Assembly: GCF_900111895.1 (NCBI RefSeq) | Contig: NZ_FOKB01000002.1 | Location: forward strand, 124,001 to 188,000 | DNA length: 64,000 nt | Reading direction: 5' to 3' | Source of the DNA: Pseudomonas simiae | GTDB lineage: Bacteria > Pseudomonadota > Gammaproteobacteria > Pseudomonadales > Pseudomonadaceae | In this document: positions 36,592 to 45,765 of the stretch, in pieces | Layout: the number at the start of each line of letters is the position of its first letter | Position numbering within the stretch: the stretch's first letter is position 1 | The notes under the pieces: generated by a model | What the model was told of the DNA's origin: nothing | Database searches by the model: none | What the model saw: the letters and a program-made list of their open reading frames with translations, nothing else | Program-made: the position numbers and the translations under genes

Positions 36592-36623
36592 AATGCCTTG
36601 GGCTGATCACCCAGGGCATTTTT
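36592..36623 (+). terminator. intrinsic terminator after the acidic mini-protein genes
   Basis: An 11-bp stem (36592-36602 with 36610-36620, one G-U) is followed by TTTTTG on the plus strand. The dppF stop lies 10 bases beyond on the other strand, so it may also stop dpp transcripts. Confidence 0.75.
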
Positions 36624-36632
36624 GTTGCGATG

Positions 36633-37604
36633 TCACGCGACGAACTGCTCCGCGTAGTGGCAAGCCACCTGACGGTTATCCAACGGCCGCAGTTGCGGCT
36701 CCTCGGTGCTGCATCGCGCGGTCGCATACGGGCAGCGCTTGTGGAAGGCGCAGCCTGGCGGCGGGTTCAGCGGGTTGGGCAGCTCGCCGACGATTTTGAT
36801 CTTCGGCTTGTTCGGGTCTGGATGGATGGTCGGGGTCGCCGACAGCAGCGCCTGCGTATACGGGTGCAGCGGGCGTGCGTAGATGTCTTCCTTGGGACCG
36901 ACCTCCACTGGGCGACCGAGGTACATCACCATCACGTCGTCGGCAACGTGTTGCACCACTGCCAGGTTGTGGGAAATGAACACGTAGGCGGTGTTGAATT
37001 CCTGCTGCAGGTCCATGAACAGGTTGAGCACCTGGGCCTGGATCGACACGTCCAGCGCGGAAGTCGGTTCATCCGCCACCAGCACTTTCGGTTGCAGCAT
37101 CATGGCGCGGGCCAGGGCGATCCGTTGGCGCTGGCCGCCGGAGAACATGTGCGGGTAGCGCTGATAATGCTCAGGGCGCAGGCCCACTTGCTTCATCATT
37201 GCCTGTACCTTCTCGCGGCGTTCGGCGGCAGACAGGTTGGTGTTGATCAGCAGCGGCTCGGCCAGTTGATCACCGACTTTCTGCCGTGGGTTCAGCGAGG
37301 CGTACGGGCTCTGGAACACCATCTGCACGTCTTTGCGCAGTTGCTTGCGCTGGGCCTTGTCGGCGCCCGCGACTTCTTGTCCGGCGATTTTCAGGGACCC
37401 GGAAGACGGCTCTTCAATCAATGTGAGCGCGCGGGCCAGGGTGGATTTGCCGCAACCCGACTCGCCTACAACCGCAAGGGTCTTGCCGGCTTCGAGCTCG
37501 AAGGACACGCCATTGAGGGCACGCACCGTGGCGTGGCCCTTGAACAGGCCACGGGACACTTCGTAGTGACGGGTAAGGTCGCGGGCGGTAAGAACGACGG
37601 CCAT
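36633..37604 (-). CDS. dppF: dipeptide ABC transporter ATPase DppF
   Basis: The 323-residue ATPase has Walker A GESGCGKST, signature FSGGQRQR, Walker B VLVADEPTSALDVS, and the oligopeptide-transporter C-terminal domain with the cysteine cluster (CAFHKRCPYATARCSTEEP) that binds an iron-sulfur centre in DppD/DppF relatives. The ATG shares one base with the dppD stop (TAATG), with AGGAGGTGG inside dppD. It is the last gene of the dpp operon. Confidence 0.95.
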   Translation of the reverse strand: MAVVLTARDLTRHYEVSRGLFKGHATVRALNGVSFELEAGKTLAVVGESGCGKSTLARALTLIEEPSSGSLKIAGQEVAGADKAQRKQLRKDVQMVFQSPYASLNPRQKVGDQLAEPLLINTNLSAAERREKVQAMMKQVGLRPEHYQRYPHMFSGGQRQRIALARAMMLQPKVLVADEPTSALDVSIQAQVLNLFMDLQQEFNTAYVFISHNLAVVQHVADDVMVMYLGRPVEVGPKEDIYARPLHPYTQALLSATPTIHPDPNKPKIKIVGELPNPLNPPPGCAFHKRCPYATARCSTEEPQLRPLDNRQVACHYAEQFVA

Positions 37605-38572
37605 TACGCCACCTCCTGGTTCAAGGGGTAGAAGCAGCGCGCGAGGCTGTTGGTTTTCGGGTCAAGGTCGGGACGCTGGGTACGGCAGTTTTCCTGCACG
37701 TAAGGGCAACGCGGCGACAGCAGGCAGCCCTGCGGACGGTCATAGCGGCCGGGTACGATACCGGGCAGCGTGGCCAGGCGCGTGGCGCCGAGGCTGTGCT
37801 CCGGGATCGCCTTGAGCAGCGCTTCGCTGTAAGGGTGCGCTGGAATGTCGAACAGTTGCGGTACCTGGCCGACTTCCACGGCTTGGCCGGCGTACATCAC
37901 GCACACGCGCTGGGCGGTTTCCGCCACGACCGCGAGGTCGTGGGTGATCAGCACCAGGCCCATGTTCTGTTCTTTCTGCAGGGCCAGCAGCAGTTCCATG
38001 ATCTGCGCCTGGATGGTCACGTCCAGTGCAGTCGTCGGCTCATCCGCAATCAGCAGTTTCGGCTCGCCGGCAATCGCCATGGCGATTGCGACACGCTGGC
38101 TCATACCGCCGGACAGTTGATGCGGGTAGGCATCCATACGGCTGGCAGCGCCTGGAATTTCGACTTTTTCCAACAACTCGATGGCACGCTTGCGCGCTTG
38201 TTTGCCGGACATTTTCAGGTGCAGGCGCAGCACTTCTTCAATCTGGAAACCCACGGTGTAGCTGGGGTTCAGTGCAGTCATCGGGTCCTGGAATACCATC
38301 GCCAGGTCTTTGCCGACGATCTGACGGCGCTGGCGGTTGCTCAGCTTGAGCATGTCCTTGCCGTCGAAGTTCAGCGCGTCGGCGGTGACGATGCCGGGGT
38401 GTTCGATCAGGCCCATCAGCGCCATCATGGTCACGGATTTACCCGAACCCGACTCACCAACGATCGCCAGTACTTCACCTTTGTCGACGGAGATGTCGAG
38501 GCCATCGACCACCGGCACGGCGGTCTTGTCGCCGAAGCGGACGTTGAGATTCTTGATTTCTAACAGTGACAT
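37604..38572 (-). CDS. dppD: dipeptide ABC transporter ATPase DppD
   Basis: The 322-residue partner ATPase has Walker [10 protein letters not shown], signature LSGGMSQR, Walker [14 protein letters not shown] and the C-terminal [19 protein letters not shown] cluster. I use ATG 38572 ([14 protein letters not shown]) with a GAGG-type site upstream; a longer frame to 38617 runs into the dppC 3' end. It forms a heterodimer with DppF under DppBC. Confidence 0.95.
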   Translation of the reverse strand: MSLLEIKNLNVRFGDKTAVPVVDGLDISVDKGEVLAIVGESGSGKSVTMMALMGLIEHPGIVTADALNFDGKDMLKLSNRQRRQIVGKDLAMVFQDPMTALNPSYTVGFQIEEVLRLHLKMSGKQARKRAIELLEKVEIPGAASRMDAYPHQLSGGMSQRVAIAMAIAGEPKLLIADEPTTALDVTIQAQIMELLLALQKEQNMGLVLITHDLAVVAETAQRVCVMYAGQAVEVGQVPQLFDIPAHPYSEALLKAIPEHSLGATRLATLPGIVPGRYDRPQGCLLSPRCPYVQENCRTQRPDLDPKTNSLARCFYPLNQEVA

Positions 38573-38582
38573 GGGAATCTCC

Positions 38583-39500
38583 TCAGGCGGCGTTCTTGAG
38601 TTTCGGGTCCAGCGCATCGCGCAGGCCGTCGCCCATCAAGTTGATTGCCAGCACGCTGAGCAAAATGGTCAAACCAGGCAGGCTCACCACCCACCAGGCG
38701 CGTTCGATGTAGTCACGGGCCGAAGCCAGCATGGTGCCCCACTCCGGGGTTGGCGGTTGTACGCCAAGGCCAAGGAAGCCCAGAGCCGCGGCATCGAGGA
38801 TCGCCGAGGAAAAGCTCAAGGTGGCCTGAACGATCAGCGGCGCCATGCAGTTGGGCAGCACGGTGATGAACATCAGACGTGGCAGGCCGGCGCCGGCGAG
38901 GCGGGCGGCGGTCACGTAGTCACGGTTCAGCTCGCCCATTACCGCAGCGCGGGTCAGGCGAACATAGGACGGCAACGACACGATCGCGATGGCGATCACG
39001 GTGTTGATCAGGCCAGGGCCGAGGATCGCGACAATGGCTACAGCCAGCAGCAGCGACGGCAGGGCCAGCATGATGTCCATCAAGCGCATGATGGTCGGGC
39101 CGAGCAAGCGCGGGAAGAACCCGGCGAACAGACCCAGCAGGATCCCCGGGATCAGCGACATTACCACCGACGACAAACCGATCAGCAAGGACAGGCGCGA
39201 GCCCTGGATCAGGCGCGAGAGCAAATCACGGCCCAGTTCGTCGGTGCCCAGCAGGAATTGCATCTGCCCACCTTCCAGCCAGGCTGGCGGGGTCAGCAGG
39301 AAGTCGCGGTATTGCTCGCTCGGGTTATGCGGCGCAACCCACGGGGCAAAGATCGCGCAGAACACGATCAGCAACATGAACAGCAGGCCGGCAACCGCGC
39401 CTTTGTTCTTGGAAAAGGCTTGCCAGAATTCTTTGTACGGAGACGGGTACAGCAGGCTTTGATCGACTGCTGACACTGGAGTAGGTGTGGTCATGGTCAT
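38583..39500 (-). CDS. dppC: dipeptide ABC transporter permease DppC
   Basis: The 305-residue permease has an N-terminal helix ([26 protein letters not shown]), the [15 protein letters not shown] motif typical of DppC/OppC, five further helices and the EAA-type loop region ([20 protein letters not shown]). The ATG at 39500 or 39494 may serve as start; the ribosome site is weak, suggesting coupling to dppB, which ends 4 bases upstream. Confidence 0.95.
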   Translation of the reverse strand: MTMTTPTPVSAVDQSLLYPSPYKEFWQAFSKNKGAVAGLLFMLLIVFCAIFAPWVAPHNPSEQYRDFLLTPPAWLEGGQMQFLLGTDELGRDLLSRLIQGSRLSLLIGLSSVVMSLIPGILLGLFAGFFPRLLGPTIMRLMDIMLALPSLLLAVAIVAILGPGLINTVIAIAIVSLPSYVRLTRAAVMGELNRDYVTAARLAGAGLPRLMFITVLPNCMAPLIVQATLSFSSAILDAAALGFLGLGVQPPTPEWGTMLASARDYIERAWWVVSLPGLTILLSVLAINLMGDGLRDALDPKLKNAA

Positions 39501-39504
39501 GATC

Positions 39505-40515
39505 TCAGCGCTGGTGACGGATGCGTGGGTTGGCGAAGCCGTAGAGGATATCCACCACGAAGTTCACCAGGATCACCAGGCAGGCGATCAACAGGATGCC
39601 GTTCTGCACCACCGGGTAGTCCCGCGCGCCAATGGCTTCGATCAGCCATTTGCCGATGCCGGGCCAGGAGAAGATGGTTTCGGTCAAAACCGCACCGGCC
39701 AACAGCGTGCCGACTTGCAGGCCGACCACGGTCAATACCGGGATCAGTGCGTTACGCAGGCCGTGCACGAACACCACGCGCGCCGGCGACAGGCCTTTGG
39801 CCTTGGCGGTGCGGATGTAGTCTTCGCGCAGCACTTCGAGCATCGACGAACGGGTCATCCGTGCGATCACCGCCAGCGGAATGGTACCGAGCACGATGGC
39901 CGGCAGGATCAGGTGGTGCAGGGCATCCCAGAACGCGTCCGGCTCGTCAGCCAGCAGGGTGTCGATCAGCATGAAGCCGGTGCGCGGCTCGATGTCGTAA
40001 AGCAGGTCGATACGCCCGGACACCGGGGTCCAGCCCAGGCTGACCGAGAAGAACATGATCAGGATCAGGCCCCACCAGAAGATCGGCATCGAGTATCCCG
40101 CGAGGGAGATGCCCATCACCCCATGGTCGAACAGGGATCCTCGTTTAAGCGCCGCGATCACCCCGGCCAACAGGCCCAGGATACCGGCGAACAACAGGGC
40201 GGCCATGGACAGTTCCAGGGTCGCCGGGAAGAGGGCGGTGAATTCAGTCCACACGCTGGTGCGGGTACGCAGCGATTCGCCAAGGTCACCCTGGGCCAGT
40301 TTGCCGACGTAATCCAGGTATTGCGCATACAGCGGCTTGTTAAGACCAAGGCGTTCCATTGCCTGTGCGTGCATCTCGGGGTCGACGCGCCGCTCGCCCA
40401 TCATGACTTCGACGGGGTCGCCAGGGATCATGCGAATCAACGCAAACGTGAGCAACGTTATGCCGAAAAACGTGGGGATCAATAACCCCAGTCGGCGGGC
40501 AATAAAACTAAACAT
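39505..40515 (-). CDS. dppB: dipeptide ABC transporter permease DppB
   Basis: This 336-residue permease opens MFSFIARRLGLLIPTFFGITLLTFALIRMIPGDPV, the DppB/OppB signature, and has six helices with the cytoplasmic loop RTAKAKGLSPARVVFVHGLRNALIPV. ATG 40515 gives the family length; upstream codons to 40563 are dismissed. It is the first of four contiguous transporter genes after the hairpin that follows the DppA gene at 40592. Confidence 0.95.
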   Translation of the reverse strand: MFSFIARRLGLLIPTFFGITLLTFALIRMIPGDPVEVMMGERRVDPEMHAQAMERLGLNKPLYAQYLDYVGKLAQGDLGESLRTRTSVWTEFTALFPATLELSMAALLFAGILGLLAGVIAALKRGSLFDHGVMGISLAGYSMPIFWWGLILIMFFSVSLGWTPVSGRIDLLYDIEPRTGFMLIDTLLADEPDAFWDALHHLILPAIVLGTIPLAVIARMTRSSMLEVLREDYIRTAKAKGLSPARVVFVHGLRNALIPVLTVVGLQVGTLLAGAVLTETIFSWPGIGKWLIEAIGARDYPVVQNGILLIACLVILVNFVVDILYGFANPRIRHQR

Positions 40516-40551
40516 CTTGTCGTGTACCTCAATCAGCCGGTTAGGCAGGTC

Positions 40552-40577
40552 CGGCGCCGTCAATAGCGACGGCGCCG
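40552..40577 (-). promoter_or_regulatory. hairpin between dppA and dppB
   Basis: The perfect 10-base arms CGGCGCCGTC (40552-40561) and GACGGCGCCG (40568-40577) lie 15 bases after the DppA stop. In the dpp direction there is no T run, so it probably stabilises the upstream binding-protein message or reduces read-through to dppBCDF. Confidence 0.7.
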
Positions 40578-40591
40578 AGCGTTTTTCTTAT

Positions 40592-42190
40592 TTACTTCAC
40601 CTGGGTGGTGGCGAAGTTATTTGTACCCAGAGGGCTTTGGGTGAAGCCTTCTACGTTCTTGCGCATGGCGGTGAACAGTTTCGGGTAAGCCATGGGAAGC
40701 CATGGTTGGTCCTTATCGAAAACGTCCTGTGCTTGTTCATAGAGTGCAGCGCGCTGGGCGGGTTCAGCGATGGCGCGAGCTTTGTCGATCAAGTCTTGAA
40801 ACTCTTTGTTACACCAGCGGGCGTAGTTTTCGCCGTTTTTCGCTGCATCGCAACTCAGGTTCGGGGTCAGGAAATTGTCCGGGTCGCCGTTATCACCCAC
40901 CCACCCAGCCGAAACCATGTCGTGCTCGCCGTTTTTAGCACGCTTGAGCATTTCGCCCCATTCCATGACTTTGATATTCACCTTCAGGCCGATCTGCGCC
41001 AGGTCCGCCTGCATGCGCTGTGCGCCGAGCATCGGGTTAGGGTTGGTCGGGCCGCCGCCGTTGCGGGTGAACAGGGTGAACTCGGTGCCTTCCGGTACGC
41101 CGGCTTCCTTGAGCAGCGCGCGGGCTTTGTCCAGATCGCGGGGCGGGTTCTTCAGTTTTTCGTTGAAACCCAGCAAGGTCGGCGGATAAGGGCCGGTGCC
41201 CACCACCGCATTGCCTTTGCCGAACAGGGCTTCGGTATAGCCGGCCTTGTCGAACGCAATGTTGATCGCGTGACGGACCCGCGCATCGCTCATGTATTTG
41301 TGCGTGGTGTTCAACGCGGTGTAGCTGGTGGTCATCGCCGCCAGTTCGTCGACTTTCAGGTTCGGGTCTTTCTTGATGCTTGGAATGTCATCGGGCTTGG
41401 GAAACAACGCGATCTGACATTCGTTGGCCTTGAGCTTCTGCAGGCGCACGTTGTTATCGGTGCTGATCGCCAGGATCAACGGGTCGACTGCCGGTTTGCC
41501 ACGGAAGTAGTCGGGGTTGGCCTTGAACCGCGCCTGGGCGTCTTTCTGGTAGCGGGTGAAGACGAACGGGCCCGTGCCGATGGGCTTGGCGTTGAGGTCT
41601 TCGGTCTTGCCGGATTTGAGCAACTGGTCGGCGTATTCCTTCGAATGGATTGAAGAGAATGCCATGCCCAGGTCGGCCAGGAACGGTGCTTCAGGACGGG
41701 TCAGGGTAAAGACGACGGTGTGATCGTCAGTCTTTTCTACGCTCTTGAGCAGTTCCTTGAAGCCCATGCTTTCGAAGTACGGGTAACCCACGAGGGACTT
41801 TTTATGCCACGGGTGATTCGGGTCCAGCTGACGCTGGAAACTCCAAAGCACGTCGTCGGCGTTCATGTTGCGCGTGGGTTTGAAGTAATCGGTGGTGTGG
41901 AACTTGATATCGTCACGCAGGTGAAAGGTGTAGGTCAGGCCATCGGCGCTGATCTCGGGCAAGTCTTTGGCCAGCGCGGGAACCACTTCGGTAGTGCCGG
42001 GCTTGAAGTCCACCAGGCGGTTGAACATGGTTTCAGCCGCGGCGTCAGCGGTCACGGCCGTGGTGTACAAGACCGGGTCAAAACCTTCCGGGCTGGCTTC
42101 GGTGCAGACCACCAGTGGTTTGGCCGAAACGCCGATCGCCACGCTCAACAGCGCGGCAGCCATAGCGGCTTGTAGCGGGAGCATTTTCAT
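40592..42190 (-). CDS. dppA: peptide ABC transporter substrate-binding protein (DppA type)
   Basis: The 532-residue periplasmic binding protein has a signal peptide (MKMLPLQAAMAAALLSVAIGVSA-K) and the SBP_bac_5 blocks LVVCTEASPEGFDP, LTYTFHLRDDIKFHTTDYFKPTRNMNADDVLWSFQRQ and GWVGDNGDPDNFL. It is the binding protein nearest the permease genes and the most divergent of the four here (MGFKELLKSVEK instead of the N-xxI-xxVEK-type segment, and C-terminal FTQSPLGTNNFA). ATG 42190 follows GAGGG. Compare P. aeruginosa PA4502. Confidence 0.92.
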   Translation of the reverse strand: MKMLPLQAAMAAALLSVAIGVSAKPLVVCTEASPEGFDPVLYTTAVTADAAAETMFNRLVDFKPGTTEVVPALAKDLPEISADGLTYTFHLRDDIKFHTTDYFKPTRNMNADDVLWSFQRQLDPNHPWHKKSLVGYPYFESMGFKELLKSVEKTDDHTVVFTLTRPEAPFLADLGMAFSSIHSKEYADQLLKSGKTEDLNAKPIGTGPFVFTRYQKDAQARFKANPDYFRGKPAVDPLILAISTDNNVRLQKLKANECQIALFPKPDDIPSIKKDPNLKVDELAAMTTSYTALNTTHKYMSDARVRHAINIAFDKAGYTEALFGKGNAVVGTGPYPPTLLGFNEKLKNPPRDLDKARALLKEAGVPEGTEFTLFTRNGGGPTNPNPMLGAQRMQADLAQIGLKVNIKVMEWGEMLKRAKNGEHDMVSAGWVGDNGDPDNFLTPNLSCDAAKNGENYARWCNKEFQDLIDKARAIAEPAQRAALYEQAQDVFDKDQPWLPMAYPKLFTAMRKNVEGFTQSPLGTNNFATTQVK

Positions 42191-42225
42191 TCAGAGCCCT
42201 CTGCAATCGATGGGACCAGACAAGC

Positions 42226-42260
42226 GTAGACGGCGGGCTCGTCCTGAGCCCGCCGTCTAC
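42226..42260 (-). promoter_or_regulatory. 15-bp perfect hairpin between opdP and dppA
   Basis: GTAGACGGCGGGCTC (42226-42240) pairs perfectly with 42246-42260 around GTCCT, between the opdP stop (42271) and the dppA start (42190). No T run follows, so stabilisation or partial termination in an opdP-dppABCDF transcript is more likely than full termination. Confidence 0.75.
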
Positions 42261-42270
42261 CTGGCGCTAA

Positions 42271-43686
42271 TTAAAGAATGTTGAATGGGATGGTAGTAAC
42301 CAGGCGGAATTCGCGCAGGTTGCCGTCAGACTGGTTTTCGCTGGCGCGGTGCGTCACGTAGGTGGCGCGAACAGTAGTCGCTTTCAGAGGACCGCTCTGG
42401 ATCGCATAGGAAGAACCAATGCCGTATTCCTGGTGGTGTTCGCCGTTCTGGGCCTGGATGCCGTTGTAGGCGAAGTCTTTCACGCCGTTGTCGCCACGGT
42501 AGTGAGTCCCGTCAATGCCCCAGCCGCGTGCCGAGTAGATGTTGAACTTCAGGCCTGGAACGCCGTATTCGGCCATGTTGATGGCGTAGGCAACCTGGAA
42601 GGACTTCTCGTTTGGACCGTTGAAGTCAGAGGTCAGGGAGTTGGCCAGGTAGATGCCGTTGGTTTCGTGCAGGTAGTCGAAGTACTCGTTACCGTTCACT
42701 TCCTGGTACGAGAAGGTCAGGCTATGAGCTTGGTGAGTCAGGCCGAGCGACAGCGAGTAGGTATCGTTGTCGATTTCGCCCATCAACTTTTTGCCTTCGT
42801 CGACGGTCTTGTAGTAGTTCAGGCCTGTGGTCAGGCTCAGTACCTGGCTGTCACCCAGTTCATGGGTAGCGCCGAAGTAGTACTGGTTCCAGAAGTCTTT
42901 GACGTTAGCGGCGAAGACGCTGGTTTTCAGGCTTTTCAGCGGCTGGTAGTTGAAGCCCAGGGTGTAGACCTTGTCGGTCTCAACGCCGCTGCTGCTGTAC
43001 TCACTGCGGAATTTCGACAGGCTTTGTTCGGTACGTGGCGAAACGCGGTCAAACACGCCACCTTGGAACGACAGGTTGCTGAATTCTTCGCTGTTGAAGC
43101 TCACACCTTCAAAGCTCGAAGGCAGCGCACGGTTGCCGATGGTGTCCATGATGCCGCTGCTGAAGTTCTGGCGACCGGCGGTCAAGGTCGTGTTCGAAAC
43201 ACGGAACTTGACGTTGGCCAGGCCCAGTTTGCTCCATTGGCCTACGGCGTCACCGTAAGTGTGGGCCAGGGTGCGGTTGGAGCCGCCAGCGATATCTTTT
43301 TGATCATCGATCAACGCGATGTAGTTATAGGCCGCCACTTCGGTGGCCACGCCAACGGTGCCCTGGGTGAAGCCCGAGGAGTAGTTGAGGATGGTGCCTT
43401 GGGCCCAGTTGTAACGGCGGGAAACGTTGGTTTTTACATCTGCGGCTTTATCGGCGGCATTTTTGTAGTAACCGAATTTCTGACCACGAAATTTCATTTC
43501 GTTGGAGTACCAGTTACGCGTGGTACCGCCCAGGCTTTGACCGTCGATAAAGCCTTTGGCCTCACTTTGGGCGCTGGTGCCGGCCAAAGTGGTCGGAACG
43601 AAGTCCTGGCTGGTGGTTTCAGCGTAGGCGGTAGCCGTGATGCTGCTGATGGCCAGGGCCAGAAGCGCTTTGCTGCTCAGTTTCAT
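42271..43686 (-). CDS. opdP: OprD-family outer-membrane porin (OpdP-like)
   Basis: The 471-residue porin has a signal peptide (MKLSSKALLALAISSITATAYA-E), the OprD opening FIDGQSLGGTTRNWY, repeated short beta segments and a C-terminal strand ending TTIPFNIL. The OprD family gives substrate-specific 18-strand channels for amino acids and peptides; in P. aeruginosa OpdP passes Gly-Glu and similar dipeptides and lies between two dppA genes as here. ATG 43686 follows GGAG. It supplies the outer-membrane step of the dpp system. Confidence 0.92.
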   Translation of the reverse strand: MKLSSKALLALAISSITATAYAETTSQDFVPTTLAGTSAQSEAKGFIDGQSLGGTTRNWYSNEMKFRGQKFGYYKNAADKAADVKTNVSRRYNWAQGTILNYSSGFTQGTVGVATEVAAYNYIALIDDQKDIAGGSNRTLAHTYGDAVGQWSKLGLANVKFRVSNTTLTAGRQNFSSGIMDTIGNRALPSSFEGVSFNSEEFSNLSFQGGVFDRVSPRTEQSLSKFRSEYSSSGVETDKVYTLGFNYQPLKSLKTSVFAANVKDFWNQYYFGATHELGDSQVLSLTTGLNYYKTVDEGKKLMGEIDNDTYSLSLGLTHQAHSLTFSYQEVNGNEYFDYLHETNGIYLANSLTSDFNGPNEKSFQVAYAINMAEYGVPGLKFNIYSARGWGIDGTHYRGDNGVKDFAYNGIQAQNGEHHQEYGIGSSYAIQSGPLKATTVRATYVTHRASENQSDGNLREFRLVTTIPFNIL

Positions 43687-43856
43687 GAATGAAGCTCCTT
43701 TGGTTCTCTTTTTAATGCCGGTCTTTTTTGGTGATCCGGCTATTGGGTGTGTAACTCGTTCAAGCTCATGCAAACGTTTGGCGTAGGAAAAATCCCAACA
43801 AAAGGCCGCGCGTTTGCAGCAAGGCGGGGCCCGCCCTGCGCAATCCGGTTAATTTC

Positions 43857-45461
43857 TTATGGGGTGATACTGACGCCCGAGAACACGTTGCGGCCGAAGG
43901 GGCTCACTTTGAAACCTTCGACTTTGGCGCTTAACGGCTGGTTGACCGTCGAGTGGGCGACTGGCGTGATGGGCACCTGCTGCTTGAGCAGTTGCTGCGC
44001 CTGTTTGTACAGAACAGTCCTTTGTTCGCGGTCGGTCACGACCTTGGCTTGCTTGATCAGCTTGTCGTACGCCGGGTCACACCACATGGAGTAGTTGTTC
44101 CCGCCGATGGCGTCGCAGCTGTAGAGAGTGCCCAGCCAGTTGTCCGGGTCACCGTTGTCACCGGTCCAGCCGATCAGGCTGACATCGTGCTCACCGTTCT
44201 TGGTGCGCTTGATGTACTCGCCCCATTCGTAGCTGACGATCTTGACCTTGAGGCCGATCTTGGCCCAGTCGCTTTGCAGCATCTCGGCCATCAGCTTGGC
44301 GTTGGGGTTGTACGGACGTTGCACCGGCATCGCCCACAGGGTGATCTCGGTACCTTCCTTCACCCCGGCAGCCTTGAGCAGTTCCTTGGCTTTTTCCGGG
44401 TTGTAGGCGGCGTCCTTGATGCTGTCGTCGTAGGACCACTGCGTCGGTGGCATGGCGTTGACCGCCAATTGCCCCGCGCCCTGGTACACGGCGTTGAGAA
44501 TGCTCTGCTTGTTCACCGCCATGTCCAGCGCCTGGCGCACTTCGAGCTGGTCGAACGGCTTGTGGCGCACGTTGTAGGCAATGTAGCCGAGGTTGAAGCC
44601 GGGCTTGGTCAGCAGTTTCAGGTTCGGGTCGGCCTTGAGGGCGTCGACATCAGCTGGGCGCGGATGCAGGGTGACCTGGCATTCGCCGGCCTTGAGTTTC
44701 TGCACCCGCACCGAAGCGTCGGTGTTGATGGCGAAGATCAGTTGGTCCAGCTTGACCCGGCTCGGGTCCCAGTACTGTTTGTTGGCCACATAGCGGATCT
44801 GCGAGTCTTTCTGATACCGCTGGAACACAAAGGGGCCAGTGCCGATCGGCTTCTGGTTGATGTCGCTGGGCTTGCCGGCCTTGAGCAATTGCTCGGCATA
44901 TTCAGCCGACAGGATCGCGGCGAAACTCATGGCGATGTTTTGGATGAACGCGGCGTCGACCGTATTCAGGGTCATCACCACGGTGTGCGGGTCGGTTTTT
45001 TCGACCTTGGCAATGTTCTTGTTCAGGCTCATCCCGTTGAAGTAGGGGAACTCGGTGGGGTAGGCCTTGCGAAACGGATGGTCGGGGTCAAGCATGCGGT
45101 TGAAGGTAAACAGCACGTCGTCGGCGTTGAAGTCCCGCGTCGGCTTGAATTCCTTGTTGCTGTGGAATTTCACCCCTTCACGCAGGTGAAAAGTATAGGT
45201 CATGCCATCTGGCGAAATATCCCACTTGGTTGCCAACGCAGGTACGACACCGGTCTCGCCCTTTTCAAACTCAACCAGGCGGTTGTACAGCGGCTCGGCC
45301 GCGTCGTTGTCGGTGGCGGTGGTGTATTGCGCAGTATCAAAGCCTGCCGGGCTGCCTTCCGAGCAGAACACCAGGCTCCGCTTGTCGGCGGCGTGGCCCA
45401 TCGTGGCCACAGCCAGCAGGCTGGTGGCAAACATTGCGGATAGAACGGTGGTATGGCGCAT
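43857..45461 (-). CDS. dppA: peptide ABC transporter substrate-binding protein (DppA paralogue)
   Basis: The 534-residue binding protein has a signal peptide (MRHTTVLSAMFATSLLAVATMGHA-A) and motifs LVFCSEGSPAGFDT, FKPTRDFNADDVLFTFNRMLDP and LIGWTGDNGDPDNWLGTLYSCDA. It is clearly closer to the two copies to its right than to the one at 40592. It matches the position of P. aeruginosa PA4500, next to opdP. The repressor gene psdR and the peptidase gene mdpA, expected next, are missing. Confidence 0.92.
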   Translation of the reverse strand: MRHTTVLSAMFATSLLAVATMGHAADKRSLVFCSEGSPAGFDTAQYTTATDNDAAEPLYNRLVEFEKGETGVVPALATKWDISPDGMTYTFHLREGVKFHSNKEFKPTRDFNADDVLFTFNRMLDPDHPFRKAYPTEFPYFNGMSLNKNIAKVEKTDPHTVVMTLNTVDAAFIQNIAMSFAAILSAEYAEQLLKAGKPSDINQKPIGTGPFVFQRYQKDSQIRYVANKQYWDPSRVKLDQLIFAINTDASVRVQKLKAGECQVTLHPRPADVDALKADPNLKLLTKPGFNLGYIAYNVRHKPFDQLEVRQALDMAVNKQSILNAVYQGAGQLAVNAMPPTQWSYDDSIKDAAYNPEKAKELLKAAGVKEGTEITLWAMPVQRPYNPNAKLMAEMLQSDWAKIGLKVKIVSYEWGEYIKRTKNGEHDVSLIGWTGDNGDPDNWLGTLYSCDAIGGNNYSMWCDPAYDKLIKQAKVVTDREQRTVLYKQAQQLLKQQVPITPVAHSTVNQPLSAKVEGFKVSPFGRNVFSGVSITP

Positions 45462-45765
45462 GACGATCCCGATCCTTGTTTGTAGTTGTCATCAGCGAGC
45501 AACCACCCGGGCGTTCGGCCAAGGTGACATCGCTGATCCCATACGCAGCAAGTGCCTTTCCGCATTTGGAGACTCTGCTGTCCTACGACGTTATGGGTCG
45601 CGGAGCTGGCAGTAAATGCACCAAATCGGATTGACCTTGTAGGCAACGGCGTCACGCATCGCAATTCGTTGCTGTAGGACGCAACGATTGCGAGCGTGGT
45701 CTGTTTCCTACGGTCCAGGCGGATGCAATAACGGCGACGTTAAGAAACGTCGCCGTCAATGATCC
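45462..45765. other. 304-base gap between two dppA genes
   Basis: No protein gene is visible. It contains a hairpin at 45731-45756 (11-bp perfect stem) just after the dppA copy that ends at 45766, and otherwise presumably the promoter of the 43857-45461 gene, for which I cannot name boxes. No trace of psdR or mdpA coding sequence is recognisable. Confidence 0.6.
45731..45756 (-). promoter_or_regulatory. hairpin after the third dppA copy
   Basis: ACGGCGACGTT (45731-45741) and its complement (45746-45756) with loop AAGA sit 9 bases after the stop of the 45766-47394 gene. In the gene direction it is followed by TTATTGC, a weak T run, so it is a possible terminator or stabiliser. Confidence 0.6.
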